NCBI GenBank assembly: GCA_963677415.2
Contig: CAXXFJ010000014.1
Coordinates: forward strand, 50,498 to 114,497
DNA: 64,000 nt
Direction of reading: 5' to 3'
From: JAQUTK01 sp963677415
GTDB taxonomy: Bacteria; Bacteroidota; Bacteroidia; Bacteroidales; JAQUTK01
A model generated the notes under the pieces. It searched no databases, was not told the origin of the DNA, and worked only from the letters and a program-made list of their open reading frames with translations. A program made the translations under genes and the position numbers. This document shows positions 9,017-18,076 of this stretch, piece after piece. The first letter of the stretch is position 1. Each line of letters opens with the position of its first letter.

Positions 9017-12000
9017 TTATTCTTCTTTCCCGTGACAGTTTTTATACTTCTTTCCACTACCACAAGGGCAAGGATCATTTCTTCCGGCTTTCTTCTCTAC
9101 GCGTACAGGTTCATGGTTGATTTCCTGACGATCTCCCGGAAGTGGGGGACGCTGACCCGGAGCCAATGAGCGTTGAGGTTGATCCGTTTCGTCTTTTGAA
9201 GTCTTATACTTGCTGAAGTCCTGTTTCTTTTCAGGAGCAGCCTGACGTACCTGCTCAGGTTCGCGTACAGGGATCTGGCCACGCATAAGTACGGAAGAGG
9301 CTTTCTTATTCATAGAGTTTACCATCTTCTTGAAGAGACCGAATGATTCAAGTTTGTAGATCAACAAAGGATCTTTCTGTTCGTAGCTGGCATTCTGCAC
9401 CGAGTTGCGCAACTCATCCAATTCGCGTAAGTGCTCTTTCCAAAGTTCGTCGATTGTATGTAAAAGAATAGATTTCTCAAATGATTTTACAATGTCCTTG
9501 CATTCCGAATTGTAAGCACCTTCCAAATTACAGGTGATATTATACATCCGTTTTCCATCCGTTACAGGAATCAGAATGTTTTGATACATCTTCCCCTGAT
9601 TTTCATACACTTGTTTGATGACTGGATATGCTACCGTAGCCATTCTATCCATTCGACGTTTGAAGGTCTCAATAGCATCATCAAAGAGTTCGTCAATGAC
9701 AACTTCTGTTTTCTTGCTCTGCATTTCTTCACTCGTGGTTTTGAACTCCATGCCGAGTGTACGGATCACTTCCTCTTTCATGAGTTCGAAACTGTTGGAC
9801 TCTTGTGATTCATGAACGATATCAGTAGATACATCGTACAATATATTCACAATATCCATTTCGATACGTTCACCCATCAAAGCATGCTTGCGTTTGGTAT
9901 AGATTACCTCACGCTGGGCATTCATCACGTCATCATATTCCAGCAAACGTTTACGGATACCGAAGTTGTTTTCTTCTACCTTTTTCTGTGCACGTTCAAT
10001 GGAGTTGGATATCCATTTATGCTCGATCACTTCACCCTCTTTGAAACCAAGTTTGTCCATAACAGACTGAATACGTTCTGAACCAAATACACGCATCAGG
10101 TTATCTTCCAAAGAGATAAAGAATACTGAAGATCCCGGGTCACCCTGACGACCAGAACGACCACGCAACTGGCGGTCCACACGACGCGATTCGTGACGTT
10201 CTGTACCTATGATTGCCAGACCACCTGCCGCTTTTACTTCTTCTGTCAGCTTAATATCGGTACCACGACCTGCCATGTTGGTAGCAATAGTCACCATGCC
10301 ACGTTTACCTGCTTGTGCAACAATCTCGGCCTCGCGTTGGTGAAGTTTGGCATTCAATACGTTGTGTTCGATTTTATTCATCACAAGCATACGGCTCAGC
10401 AACTCAGAAATCTCGACAGAAGTAGTACCTACCAATACCGGACGGCCTTGCTTGTTCATCTCGATAATTTCCTGGATTACAGCTGCATATTTCTCACGTG
10501 CGGTGCGATACACACGGTCGTTCATATCATTACGGGTAACCGGTTTATTCGTTGGAATAACCACTACGTCCAGTTTGTATATGTCCCATAACTCACCGGC
10601 TTCCGTTTCAGCAGTACCGGTCATACCGGATAGCTTATGATACATACGGAAGAAGTTTTGCAAGGTGATGGTAGCAAAAGTCTGAGTGGCAGCTTCCACT
10701 TTTACACGTTCCTTAGCCTCGATAGCCTGGTGTAGTCCGTCTGAATAACGTCTTCCCTCCATAATACGACCGGTCTGTTCGTCGACGATCTTCACCTGAT
10801 TCTCTATCACTACATATTCATCATCTTTCTCAAACATCGCATAGGCTTTCAGTAATTGATTGACAGTATGCACACGTTCAGATTTGACGCTGTATTCTGT
10901 CATCAATTCATCTTTCCTTGCTATTTTATCTTCCTCTGTGAGCCCCATGTTTTCCAGCTCAGAGAGCTGTGTACCTATGTCCGGTAAGACGAAGAATTCA
11001 GAATCGCCCAGATCTGCTGAGATAAGGTCATTTCCTTTATCTGTCATCTCGACCGAGTTGTTTTTCTCATCAATTATGAAGAATAGAGGATCCGTTACTT
11101 TATGCATCTCGCGCATATTGTCCTGCATATAATACTCTTCCGTCTTGAGCATCGTAGTGCGCATGCCCGATTCGCTGAGGAACTTGATTAACGGTTTGTT
11201 TTTTGGCAAACCTTTGTGTGAACGATAGAGGAGGAGAGAACCTTCTTCCAGTTGTTCTTTGCTGTTACCCTCTTTCAGTAATGTCTTCGCATCAGCCAGC
11301 AGACGGGTGGTAAGAGCTTTCTGGGCGTTCATCAGTTTTTCCACTCTCGGACAGAACTCATCAAAGAGTTGTTCTTCTCCTTTGGGTATAGGACCAGAAA
11401 TAATCAATGGAGTACGTGCATCATCAATCAATACAGAATCGACCTCATCGACGATTGCATAATTATGTTTGCGCTGAACCAGATCTTCAGGAGAAGTAGC
11501 CATGTTGTCGCGCAAATAGTCAAAGCCAAATTCGTTATTCGTACCGAATGTAATATCGGCCAGATATGCCTGGCGACGTTCTTCCGAATTTGGACGGTGC
11601 TTGTCGATACAATCTACGGACAAGCCATGGAACTGATACAATGGTCCCATCCACTCCGAGTCACGTTTGGACAAGTAGTCATTGACCGTTACAATATGTA
11701 CACCGTTTCCGGTCAGAGCATTCAGAAATACCGGCAATGTAGCCACAAGAGTCTTACCCTCACCGGTAGCCATTTCGGCGATTTTTCCTTTGTGCAGCAC
11801 GACACCACCAAACAGCTGTACGTCATAGTGAACCATGTTCCACACCTGGTCGTTACCTCCGGCAATCCAGTGATTGTTAAAGATAGCTTTATCACCTTCA
11901 ATGCGAACAAATTCTTTCTTTGCAGCAAGATCCCGGTCAAAATCGTTAGCGTAAACCTCTATTTCACTGTTTTCAGTAAATCGTTTAGCCGTTTCCTTCA

Positions 12001-12340
12001 TTATAGCAAAAGCTACCGGAAGGGCTTCATCCAAAGCCTCTTCTAACTTCTTGGTAATCTCTTTTTCCAGTTTATCTATCTGTTCGAATACCTTCTCTTT
12101 ATCTTCCAGAGCTACTTCTTCTATTGAAGCTTTCAGCTCATCTTTTTCCTTTACTTCTGCGGACACATAGTCACTAATCTGTTTCTTTAGAGTAATGACA
12201 CGCTCTCTCAATCCATCATTATCCAACACCTCGATCTCGGGATACACCTCTTTGATTTTATTTACAAAAGGTTGTATTTCTTTTAAGTCCCGTTGCGATT
12301 TGTTTCCGAATAGCTTCTTTATTATATCGTTTATGCTCAT
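9017..12340 (-). CDS. secA: Preprotein translocase ATPase SecA
   Basis: The cytoplasmic motor of Sec export, 1107 aa; it is long because of an insertion in the first nucleotide-binding domain, as is usual in Bacteroidetes. Walker A is EMATGEGKTLVATLP, the DEAD-type box is VDEVDSVLIDDARTPLIISGP, and helicase motifs include TNMAGRGTDI and ESRRVDRQLRGRSGRQGDPG. The C-terminus carries the zinc-binding tail DPCPCGSGKKYKNCHG. It starts 12 bp after the phosphatase-like gene stop and is the last gene of the tgt-secA run. A terminator follows at 8957-8996. Confidence 0.98.
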   Translation of the reverse strand: MSINDIIKKLFGNKSQRDLKEIQPFVNKIKEVYPEIEVLDNDGLRERVITLKKQISDYVSAEVKEKDELKASIEEVALEDKEKVFEQIDKLEKEITKKLEEALDEALPVAFAIMKETAKRFTENSEIEVYANDFDRDLAAKKEFVRIEGDKAIFNNHWIAGGNDQVWNMVHYDVQLFGGVVLHKGKIAEMATGEGKTLVATLPVFLNALTGNGVHIVTVNDYLSKRDSEWMGPLYQFHGLSVDCIDKHRPNSEERRQAYLADITFGTNNEFGFDYLRDNMATSPEDLVQRKHNYAIVDEVDSVLIDDARTPLIISGPIPKGEEQLFDEFCPRVEKLMNAQKALTTRLLADAKTLLKEGNSKEQLEEGSLLLYRSHKGLPKNKPLIKFLSESGMRTTMLKTEEYYMQDNMREMHKVTDPLFFIIDEKNNSVEMTDKGNDLISADLGDSEFFVLPDIGTQLSELENMGLTEEDKIARKDELMTEYSVKSERVHTVNQLLKAYAMFEKDDEYVVIENQVKIVDEQTGRIMEGRRYSDGLHQAIEAKERVKVEAATQTFATITLQNFFRMYHKLSGMTGTAETEAGELWDIYKLDVVVIPTNKPVTRNDMNDRVYRTAREKYAAVIQEIIEMNKQGRPVLVGTTSVEISELLSRMLVMNKIEHNVLNAKLHQREAEIVAQAGKRGMVTIATNMAGRGTDIKLTEEVKAAGGLAIIGTERHESRRVDRQLRGRSGRQGDPGSSVFFISLEDNLMRVFGSERIQSVMDKLGFKEGEVIEHKWISNSIERAQKKVEENNFGIRKRLLEYDDVMNAQREVIYTKRKHALMGERIEMDIVNILYDVSTDIVHESQESNSFELMKEEVIRTLGMEFKTTSEEMQSKKTEVVIDELFDDAIETFKRRMDRMATVAYPVIKQVYENQGKMYQNILIPVTDGKRMYNITCNLEGAYNSECKDIVKSFEKSILLHTIDELWKEHLRELDELRNSVQNASYEQKDPLLIYKLESFGLFKKMVNSMNKKASSVLMRGQIPVREPEQVRQAAPEKKQDFSKYKTSKDETDQPQRSLAPGQRPPLPGDRQEINHEPVRVEKKAGRNDPCPCGSGKKYKNCHGKEE

Positions 12341-12352
12341 TTTAGGTTCTTG

Positions 12353-13945
12353 TTATTTAGTTGTCGTTTTAGCCATTTTTAATTCATAGGATGTAGGGGA
12401 AGTAGCCGCATTGGGCGACCTAATCCTCATGATGCGATTGATTGTCGGAGCAATCTCTCCAATACTTATCGGACGATAAACATGTTCGGCAACGATGCCG
12501 CCACCAAAGTAGAAGAGTGGTACGTTAAACGCATCTTTACGTACTATCTGTGGCTTGTTGTCAGGTGTTTCAATAACCCATCCCGGTTGAATCTCAAAGA
12601 AGATGTCTCCCGTGTATTTGAAGTAATAACCTTTCTTTATGCGTTCAATGCTCTCGCTATCATTCCCGCCAATTAGTTTGTACGAAGGAATTACATTCTG
12701 AACTCCGCTGAAATCCATCAGGAAGCTGGCAGCTTTCTCCTGTACTTCTTTGAGCACAAGTTTGCGCTCCTCAATCAATTTCCTGTTCAGGTATATCTGA
12801 GTCTTGCTCACTGATTCTACCCACGAGTCTTTTCCATAGAGAGCCATCAGATAGACATTAAGCAATGAAGAGCAACGATCTGTGTAGAATGTGCCTCCGA
12901 TTGTCTTATCATCCTCTTCGATAGGATCCATATAATTTGCATAACCTGTTGATGTGAGGAAGAGAACGGTATTATTCAATCCTACCTTCTCATCCAACAT
13001 CTTCAACAACGCTTCAATCTCCTTGTCGAGACGCACATACATATCCATCATCTCTTCAGGATATTGTATGCTACTCATCTGCTGGAAGTTTCTGGCGGAG
13101 TAGGTGATAGCTATAAAATCTGTCGTGTTACGTTTACCGATTGCCCCATACTGGAGGCATTCTTTCACCAGACGGTTGATTTCCGTATTGACCAGAGGGG
13201 AACTTTTAAATAAAAAGAAATTGCCATTGCCCAAGTCGTGTGCAAATTTCTCGGGTTTGTCTTGTACGATTGCATAGCGTTCGAGAGGTAGCAGAGGAGT
13301 CCATGTGTTTTCATTCACACGATGTGCCAATTGCGAATTCTCGGAGTATTTCTTGAGCCACCAGGGCATCTCCTTATAATAAGTGGAAGAAACCCATTTG
13401 CCGGAGTTATCTTCTATCCAAAAAGCAGCTGTTGCGCTATGACCACCTGAAAGGATGGCAGCCTCTTTGTCTGGCGCAAAAGAGAAGATATCAGCACTGC
13501 CATGAGTAGCGTTTTCGAGTTCGTCTGTAATGGTTGACACCAGCAAGCGAGCCGGCGACGTATTGTCATTTGTGGAATAACCGATATAATTGCCATCCTG
13601 AGCAGCGGAGACAACGCGTTGTGTCTTGTTGTCGTACCATTTATCGCCAGTGATGCCGTTGTAATCAGGTGTAGTGCCTGTATAGATGGATGCGATGGCT
13701 GATGACTGATCCAGGTTGGAGAAGTCATAACGAACATTATGGTAGACAAGTCCCTCGCGCATCAGCCGCTTGAAGCCATTCTCTCCAAAAGCATCATAAA
13801 AAGCCTCAATGTATTCACCCCTCAATTGGTCGATGGTAATGCCTACCACCAGTTTGGGAGTCTGATGCACCTCTTGTGCCTGCATCGAACTGATAGTCAG
13901 TACGACAATCAGCGAAGAAAGTACTTTTCGGACATTCCCGGACAT
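12353..13945 (-). CDS. Alkaline-phosphatase-fold protein, probably catalytically inactive
   Basis: An exported protein of 530 aa. I start at 13945 because MSGNVRKVLSSLIVVLTISS is a clear signal peptide; upstream in-frame codons run toward the DUF4105 stop. The fold is that of type I phosphodiesterases/alkaline phosphatases: KLVVGITIDQLRGEY (metal Asp39), ASIYTGTTPDYNGITGDKWYD, and the C-terminal VPLFYFGGG with EIAPT. The position of the nucleophilic Thr in PafA-type enzymes reads Q80 (NLDQSSAIASIYTG). The metal motif S-x-x-D-x-x-G-H reads YSARNFQQM, the T-x-DHG motif reads TSTGYAN, and the His before VPL is Asn. It may therefore be a binding or scaffolding protein. It lies in an operon with DUF4105 and secA. 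Confidence 0.8.
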   Translation of the reverse strand: MSGNVRKVLSSLIVVLTISSMQAQEVHQTPKLVVGITIDQLRGEYIEAFYDAFGENGFKRLMREGLVYHNVRYDFSNLDQSSAIASIYTGTTPDYNGITGDKWYDNKTQRVVSAAQDGNYIGYSTNDNTSPARLLVSTITDELENATHGSADIFSFAPDKEAAILSGGHSATAAFWIEDNSGKWVSSTYYKEMPWWLKKYSENSQLAHRVNENTWTPLLPLERYAIVQDKPEKFAHDLGNGNFFLFKSSPLVNTEINRLVKECLQYGAIGKRNTTDFIAITYSARNFQQMSSIQYPEEMMDMYVRLDKEIEALLKMLDEKVGLNNTVLFLTSTGYANYMDPIEEDDKTIGGTFYTDRCSSLLNVYLMALYGKDSWVESVSKTQIYLNRKLIEERKLVLKEVQEKAASFLMDFSGVQNVIPSYKLIGGNDSESIERIKKGYYFKYTGDIFFEIQPGWVIETPDNKPQIVRKDAFNVPLFYFGGGIVAEHVYRPISIGEIAPTINRIMRIRSPNAATSPTSYELKMAKTTTK

Positions 13946-13980
13946 GTATAAATCGTTGCGCCTATTCTTTCTTTTCACGT

Positions 13981-15165
13981 TCAATCTAATTTCTTTATAT
14001 TCAATGAAAACCACCACAGATAGACCTTATGCACCGAACGGATTACAAGAAGACCAATCAGCGGCCATACAGCAGGATTCATTATTTGAGGGATAAAATA
14101 CCATGCAAAGATAATACATCCCGTCCATATTAAATTAATCGCATGAAAATAGTTTGCATATTTTCTAATAGAAGAGATAGCAAGCATAGGCAAGAGCAAC
14201 AGCAGGAGAGGATGGAAGAAGAGAACTATATAGTTGGGAGAGACCAGCGGATGCGTCGAACCGAAGTTCATGAAGAGGAAGAGACACCCAGCAAGTCCGG
14301 CGATAGAAAATATAATCACATCCAACACAACCATAGTCTTGCAGTGGATCATCCCCGAGCGAGTAACTAAAAACAGGATGACAAACAGCATCCAATTGAC
14401 CGTCATTGGTGTAAAAGGATTTTCTTTTTTTTGTTGAGGCGTGGCAGTGACAATCTTTTCATTGCTGCTTACCAATGGTTCCTGCTTGCCATCACGTGTA
14501 ATTACGCCGTTCTGAATTTCTTTTTGCAGATATACAGGGAGGAAACTGTAGTATTTTCCCTCAACTGGCTTGTCTGCATCAGCACCGATCAGCAGGTCTT
14601 CGCCATATCCCAACCATGAATTTGCAGGGGAACACTCGTGAATCAGATCCCTGAAAGTCTTTCCTTTGTAGGCATAGCTATAATCCACTTTTGCCACTCC
14701 CTTTCCGATTACATCACGGATACGGGTTGCACAATTATCATAAATAAAGTTGTAGCGATAGACCCGGTTTTCGGTTTGAGCATTTTTGAGAAGCGTATCA
14801 AAAAGAAGCTTTTTCTCATCGGGAGTAAGGTTGAGTACCAGCTCAGTCATCTCCCTGTTCTCCAGTTTGGCATCCATACTGGCATCCAAAAAAAGCTGTA
14901 CTCCCAGCATATAATCAGTTTCTCCTTTCACAAACCGATATAGGAAGTTAGGAGTATCGAAACTGAATATGCCGTAATTAAACACATAATCCACATTCAT
15001 TTTCTTCTCCATGACACGGATAGAAGCGTGGCCGAATGCCGAATAAGACTCATTGCCCGGTGAAGTGATCAATACACTGAACTGTGCATCATCAGTTAGT
15101 TGCTGAGCCCTTCCGGAAAGTGCAAAGCTCAAGATTATCAAGATACAAGATAAGATTCTTTTCAT
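13981..15165 (-). CDS. DUF4105 (Lnb-type periplasmic) membrane protein
   Basis: 394 aa, with a signal peptide (residues 1-20) and an N-terminal DUF4105 domain. That domain has the conserved His in YSAFGHASIRV and the Cys in YNFIYDNCATRIRDV, which by family knowledge resemble an NlpC/P60-like thiol hydrolase pair. Residues about 255-390 hold four or five hydrophobic helices. The start overlaps the stop of the exosortase-like gene by 4 bp (ATGA). The actual reaction of this family is not established to my knowledge. Its place in an export/lipid operon suggests envelope work. Confidence 0.85.
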   Translation of the reverse strand: MKRILSCILIILSFALSGRAQQLTDDAQFSVLITSPGNESYSAFGHASIRVMEKKMNVDYVFNYGIFSFDTPNFLYRFVKGETDYMLGVQLFLDASMDAKLENREMTELVLNLTPDEKKLLFDTLLKNAQTENRVYRYNFIYDNCATRIRDVIGKGVAKVDYSYAYKGKTFRDLIHECSPANSWLGYGEDLLIGADADKPVEGKYYSFLPVYLQKEIQNGVITRDGKQEPLVSSNEKIVTATPQQKKENPFTPMTVNWMLFVILFLVTRSGMIHCKTMVVLDVIIFSIAGLAGCLFLFMNFGSTHPLVSPNYIVLFFHPLLLLLLPMLAISSIRKYANYFHAINLIWTGCIIFAWYFIPQIMNPAVWPLIGLLVIRSVHKVYLWWFSLNIKKLD

Positions 15166-15758
15166 ACAGATTCTTTTTTAGAATGAGACGAGATGGTAGG
15201 AATATGAAAATATTCTTCCCATACGACCCACATTACAAATAGGATGCCATAAAACAGAATACGGAATATTTCGTGCAAACTGTCAAAAATTGCTGGGTTC
15301 ATGCCTGCATAATGTGCGATGATAGTGATGCGTATAACATTAAAAAGCACGAGCAATAAAGAGCATACAGGCAAATACCATAACTTTTGTTTCCAGGGCC
15401 CACGGCTAAAGAATAAAATCACTGCAAACATATATACTTGTTTGACAGCGGTACATCCCCAGATAACAGCTACCCTGTTGCCATTATCAAAAACCAGATG
15501 AGTTCCATTTTTCAAGTGGACAGCATCGCCCCACAGTTGAAGGATATGAGTCGTCAGTTGGGCGTATAGTACAGAAAGCACTCGGAAAGGATCACTTAGA
15601 TCTATTCCTAAAAAGGCAATGCGATCTCCTTCTATATCCTCATCCATAACAATCTTCCACAGAAAATGGCTTCCGAGCAAGAGGATGAAGAAGAGTAAAA
15701 CATCCTTTGATGGTTTATATCGGTCAAATAGTCTGGATAGATTAGAAGATAGTTTCAT
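15162..15758 (-). CDS. Exosortase/archaeosortase-like membrane transpeptidase
   Basis: 198 aa with about six membrane helices. I start at 15758 (MKLSSNLSRLF), 7 bp after the upstream stop. The candidate catalytic triad of the exosortase superfamily is present: C102 in VIWGCTAVKQ, R143 in LFNVIRITI, and H162 in FDSLHEIFRIL. The spacing between conserved helices fits. Exosortases recognise C-terminal tripartite sorting tails and attach or process them. No protein with a clear PEP-CTERM-like tail is coded in the window. It overlaps DUF4105 (ATGA) and follows lptF/G. Confidence 0.8.
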   Translation of the reverse strand: MKLSSNLSRLFDRYKPSKDVLLFFILLLGSHFLWKIVMDEDIEGDRIAFLGIDLSDPFRVLSVLYAQLTTHILQLWGDAVHLKNGTHLVFDNGNRVAVIWGCTAVKQVYMFAVILFFSRGPWKQKLWYLPVCSLLLVLFNVIRITIIAHYAGMNPAIFDSLHEIFRILFYGILFVMWVVWEEYFHIPTISSHSKKESV

Positions 15759-15765
15759 CTTTCTG

Positions 15766-16857
15766 TTATTTTGGCGCATTGCGATACAGCACAACAGCGA
15801 TGAGAGTATACACTATGTTTGGAAGCCAAACTGCCAGCATCACATTCATTCCACCATTAACGGCAAAAGTAGAAGAAACCGTGTCAAATAAGATGTATGA
15901 GAAACTTAGACCCAGACCTATCCCGAGATGTAGACCCATTCCTCCCTTTCTCTTTTGCGAAGCCAGAGAGAGACCGATCGCAGTCAGAATAAATGCGGCA
16001 AGTGAGCGAGCATACCGTCGATGGTATTCGATTTCAAATTCGCTCAAGTTGCCGATGCCTCGTCTCTTTTGTTTGTTAATGTAGTGCTTAAGTTGCGGCG
16101 ATGTCATCTCTGTGCTCAATCCCTCCGATGAGGTCATGTCTGATGGGTCCATCTGTATAGTTGTGTCCATCGGTGCATTAATATCCCCTTTTATGATATT
16201 CTCACGCAACCCATCAAAATTGCGGATCATGTAGTTGCGTACTGTCCATACGTTTCCGGAGTCATACTTAATGGTTGATGCGGTCAGACGCGACTTGAGT
16301 TGTTTGCCATCAAACTTCTCCAGTGAAAACCGGTACCCCAGATTTTCCGCACTTTCAAAGCGGCTGATATATACGATCACATTTTTCTCTACCTCAAACT
16401 GGATATCAAGCTGTGCTTCTGTTTTTAATGATTTCTTGACATACGTCTGCTGAAAATCCTGCATCGCCTTGTTGGAAGGAGGTATAATAAATGCGCTTAA
16501 GGCAAAATTAAAGACAGCGATAATTGCAGCAGAGATCATGTATGGGCGCATAATCCGCTTAAAACTCGTTCCACTAGCCAGCATTGCAATAAACTCTGAA
16601 TTGCCTGCCAGGTTGGAGGTAAAGAAGATAACAGAAATAAAAACGAATAGAGCACTGAAAAGATTGGCGAAATAAGGGATAAAGTTTAGATAATAGTCGA
16701 AGATGATTGCATGCAGCGGAGCATTGTTACTCATAAACTTATCCAGCTTCTCGTTGATGTCAAAGACAACTGCGATGCTCAGGATCAGGACGATCGAGAA
16801 GACATAGGTTCCGAGGAACTTTTTAATTATATATGTGTCTAATCTTTTCAGCAGCAT
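15766..16857 (-). CDS. LptF/LptG-family lipopolysaccharide permease
   Basis: A 363-aa inner-membrane subunit of the LPS export ABC system (YjgP/YjgQ family). It has three N-terminal membrane helices (about 12-34, 52-80, 100-125), a periplasmic beta-jellyroll region (about 140-250) and three C-terminal helices (about 275-360). The N-terminal MLLKRLDTYIIKKFLGTYVF and the LASGTSFKRIMRPY segment are typical. Whether it is LptF or LptG cannot be decided. It starts 10 bp after the tgt stop. Confidence 0.92.
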   Translation of the reverse strand: MLLKRLDTYIIKKFLGTYVFSIVLILSIAVVFDINEKLDKFMSNNAPLHAIIFDYYLNFIPYFANLFSALFVFISVIFFTSNLAGNSEFIAMLASGTSFKRIMRPYMISAAIIAVFNFALSAFIIPPSNKAMQDFQQTYVKKSLKTEAQLDIQFEVEKNVIVYISRFESAENLGYRFSLEKFDGKQLKSRLTASTIKYDSGNVWTVRNYMIRNFDGLRENIIKGDINAPMDTTIQMDPSDMTSSEGLSTEMTSPQLKHYINKQKRRGIGNLSEFEIEYHRRYARSLAAFILTAIGLSLASQKRKGGMGLHLGIGLGLSFSYILFDTVSSTFAVNGGMNVMLAVWLPNIVYTLIAVVLYRNAPK

Positions 16858-16867
16858 GGATGTCAGA

Positions 16868-17998
16868 TTATAAGCGTTGGGAAAGCACGGGAATCATACC
16901 CGCTTTCCAAGAGGAGAAATCACCCTCTATGATATGTTTACGCGCCTCCTTTACCAGCCACAGATAAAAAGCAAGGTTGTGAATGGAGCAAATCTGAAGA
17001 GCCAATAGCTCCTGGCTGACCATCAGGTGACGCAGATACGCCTTGCTGTAAATCTTGTCGACAAACGAGGCTCCTTCTGCATCAATCGGACTGAAATCAT
17101 CAAACCATTTCTTGTTACGCATATTCATAGTGCCGTTGCGTGTGAAGATCATACCGTTACGCCCGTTGCGCGTCGGCATCACACAGTCAAACATATCCAC
17201 ACCCCGTTCAATCGCTTCAAGTATATTGACAGGAGTACCTACTCCCATGAGGTAGCGAGGTTTATCTTTTGGTAATATTTCGTTGACCACTTCGATCATT
17301 TCATACATCACTTCGGTAGGTTCACCTACAGCCAGTCCGCCGATGGCATTACCCTCCGCGTTCTTTGAAGCGATATACTCGGCTGATACTTTTCTCAGAT
17401 CCGTGAAGGTACAACCTTGCACAATAGGGAAGAGTGCCTGTGAGTAACCATATTTTGGTTCAGTCTCGTCAAAACGTTTCACGCAGCGGTCCAGCCAGCG
17501 GTGTGTCAGTTCCATAGACTTCTTTGCATACGCATAATCGGCATCGCCCGGTGTACATTCGTCAAAAGCCATGATAATATCTGCTCCGATGCTTCGCTGG
17601 ATGTCCATCACATTCTCAGGAGTAAACAAATGCTTCGAACCGTCAATATGCGAACGAAACACAGCTCCTTCCTCCTTTAACTTGCGGTTTTCTGCCAGAG
17701 AGAAGACCTGAAACCCACCACTGTCGGTCAGCATCGGACGATCAAAGCCGTTGAACTTATGCAGTCCTCCAGCTTTCTCGAGAATATCGATACCCGGTCT
17801 CAGATACAGATGATAGGTATTTCCCAGGATTATTTCCGCCTGAATGTCATTGATTAGTTCTGTTTGGTGTACACCTTTCACGCTGCCTCCAGTGCCCACA
17901 GGCATGAAGATAGGTGTATGTATTGTGCCATGATCTGTTGTGATGATTCCCGCTCTGGCATTTGAACGAATATCAGTATGTTCGACTTTAAACTGCAT
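16868..17998 (-). CDS. tgt: Queuine tRNA-ribosyltransferase
   Basis: Exchanges guanine-34 for preQ1 in GU(N) tRNAs. It is 376 aa, normal length. The nucleophile and binding motifs are present: LTDSGGFQVFSL (first Asp), MAFDEC, the YLMGVGTP signature and FDCVMPTRNGRNG. The zinc-site region is altered only slightly in the C-terminal part (LQICSIHNLAFYLWL). It opens the operon that runs through lptF/G and secA. A -7 box sits at 18016-18023. Confidence 0.97.
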   Translation of the reverse strand: MQFKVEHTDIRSNARAGIITTDHGTIHTPIFMPVGTGGSVKGVHQTELINDIQAEIILGNTYHLYLRPGIDILEKAGGLHKFNGFDRPMLTDSGGFQVFSLAENRKLKEEGAVFRSHIDGSKHLFTPENVMDIQRSIGADIIMAFDECTPGDADYAYAKKSMELTHRWLDRCVKRFDETEPKYGYSQALFPIVQGCTFTDLRKVSAEYIASKNAEGNAIGGLAVGEPTEVMYEMIEVVNEILPKDKPRYLMGVGTPVNILEAIERGVDMFDCVMPTRNGRNGMIFTRNGTMNMRNKKWFDDFSPIDAEGASFVDKIYSKAYLRHLMVSQELLALQICSIHNLAFYLWLVKEARKHIIEGDFSSWKAGMIPVLSQRL

Positions 17999-18015
17999 AA
18001 CCCCTGTTAAAGCGG

Positions 18016-18023
18016 CAAAGATA
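18016..18023 (-). promoter_or_regulatory. -7 box before tgt operon
   Basis: TATCTTTG on the minus strand matches TAnnTTTG, 17 bp upstream of the tgt ATG and downstream of the dnaG terminator. No -33 TTTG at 19 bp. Confidence 0.55.
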
Positions 18024-18051
18024 ACACTTTTCTTTTGTAATCCGCTTAAAA

Positions 18052-18068
18052 AACAGGTACATCCTGTT
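18052..18068 (-). terminator. dnaG terminator
   Basis: On the minus strand, AACAGG and CCTGTT (arms 18068-18063 and 18057-18052) with a 5-nt loop are followed by TTTT. It lies 9 bp after the dnaG stop. Confidence 0.65.
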
Positions 18069-18076
18069 ACCTCTTC

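Noticed and set aside
11369..12046. 225-codon frame antisense to secA
   Set aside because: SecA on the other strand has full motifs; the antisense product shows no recognisable domain.
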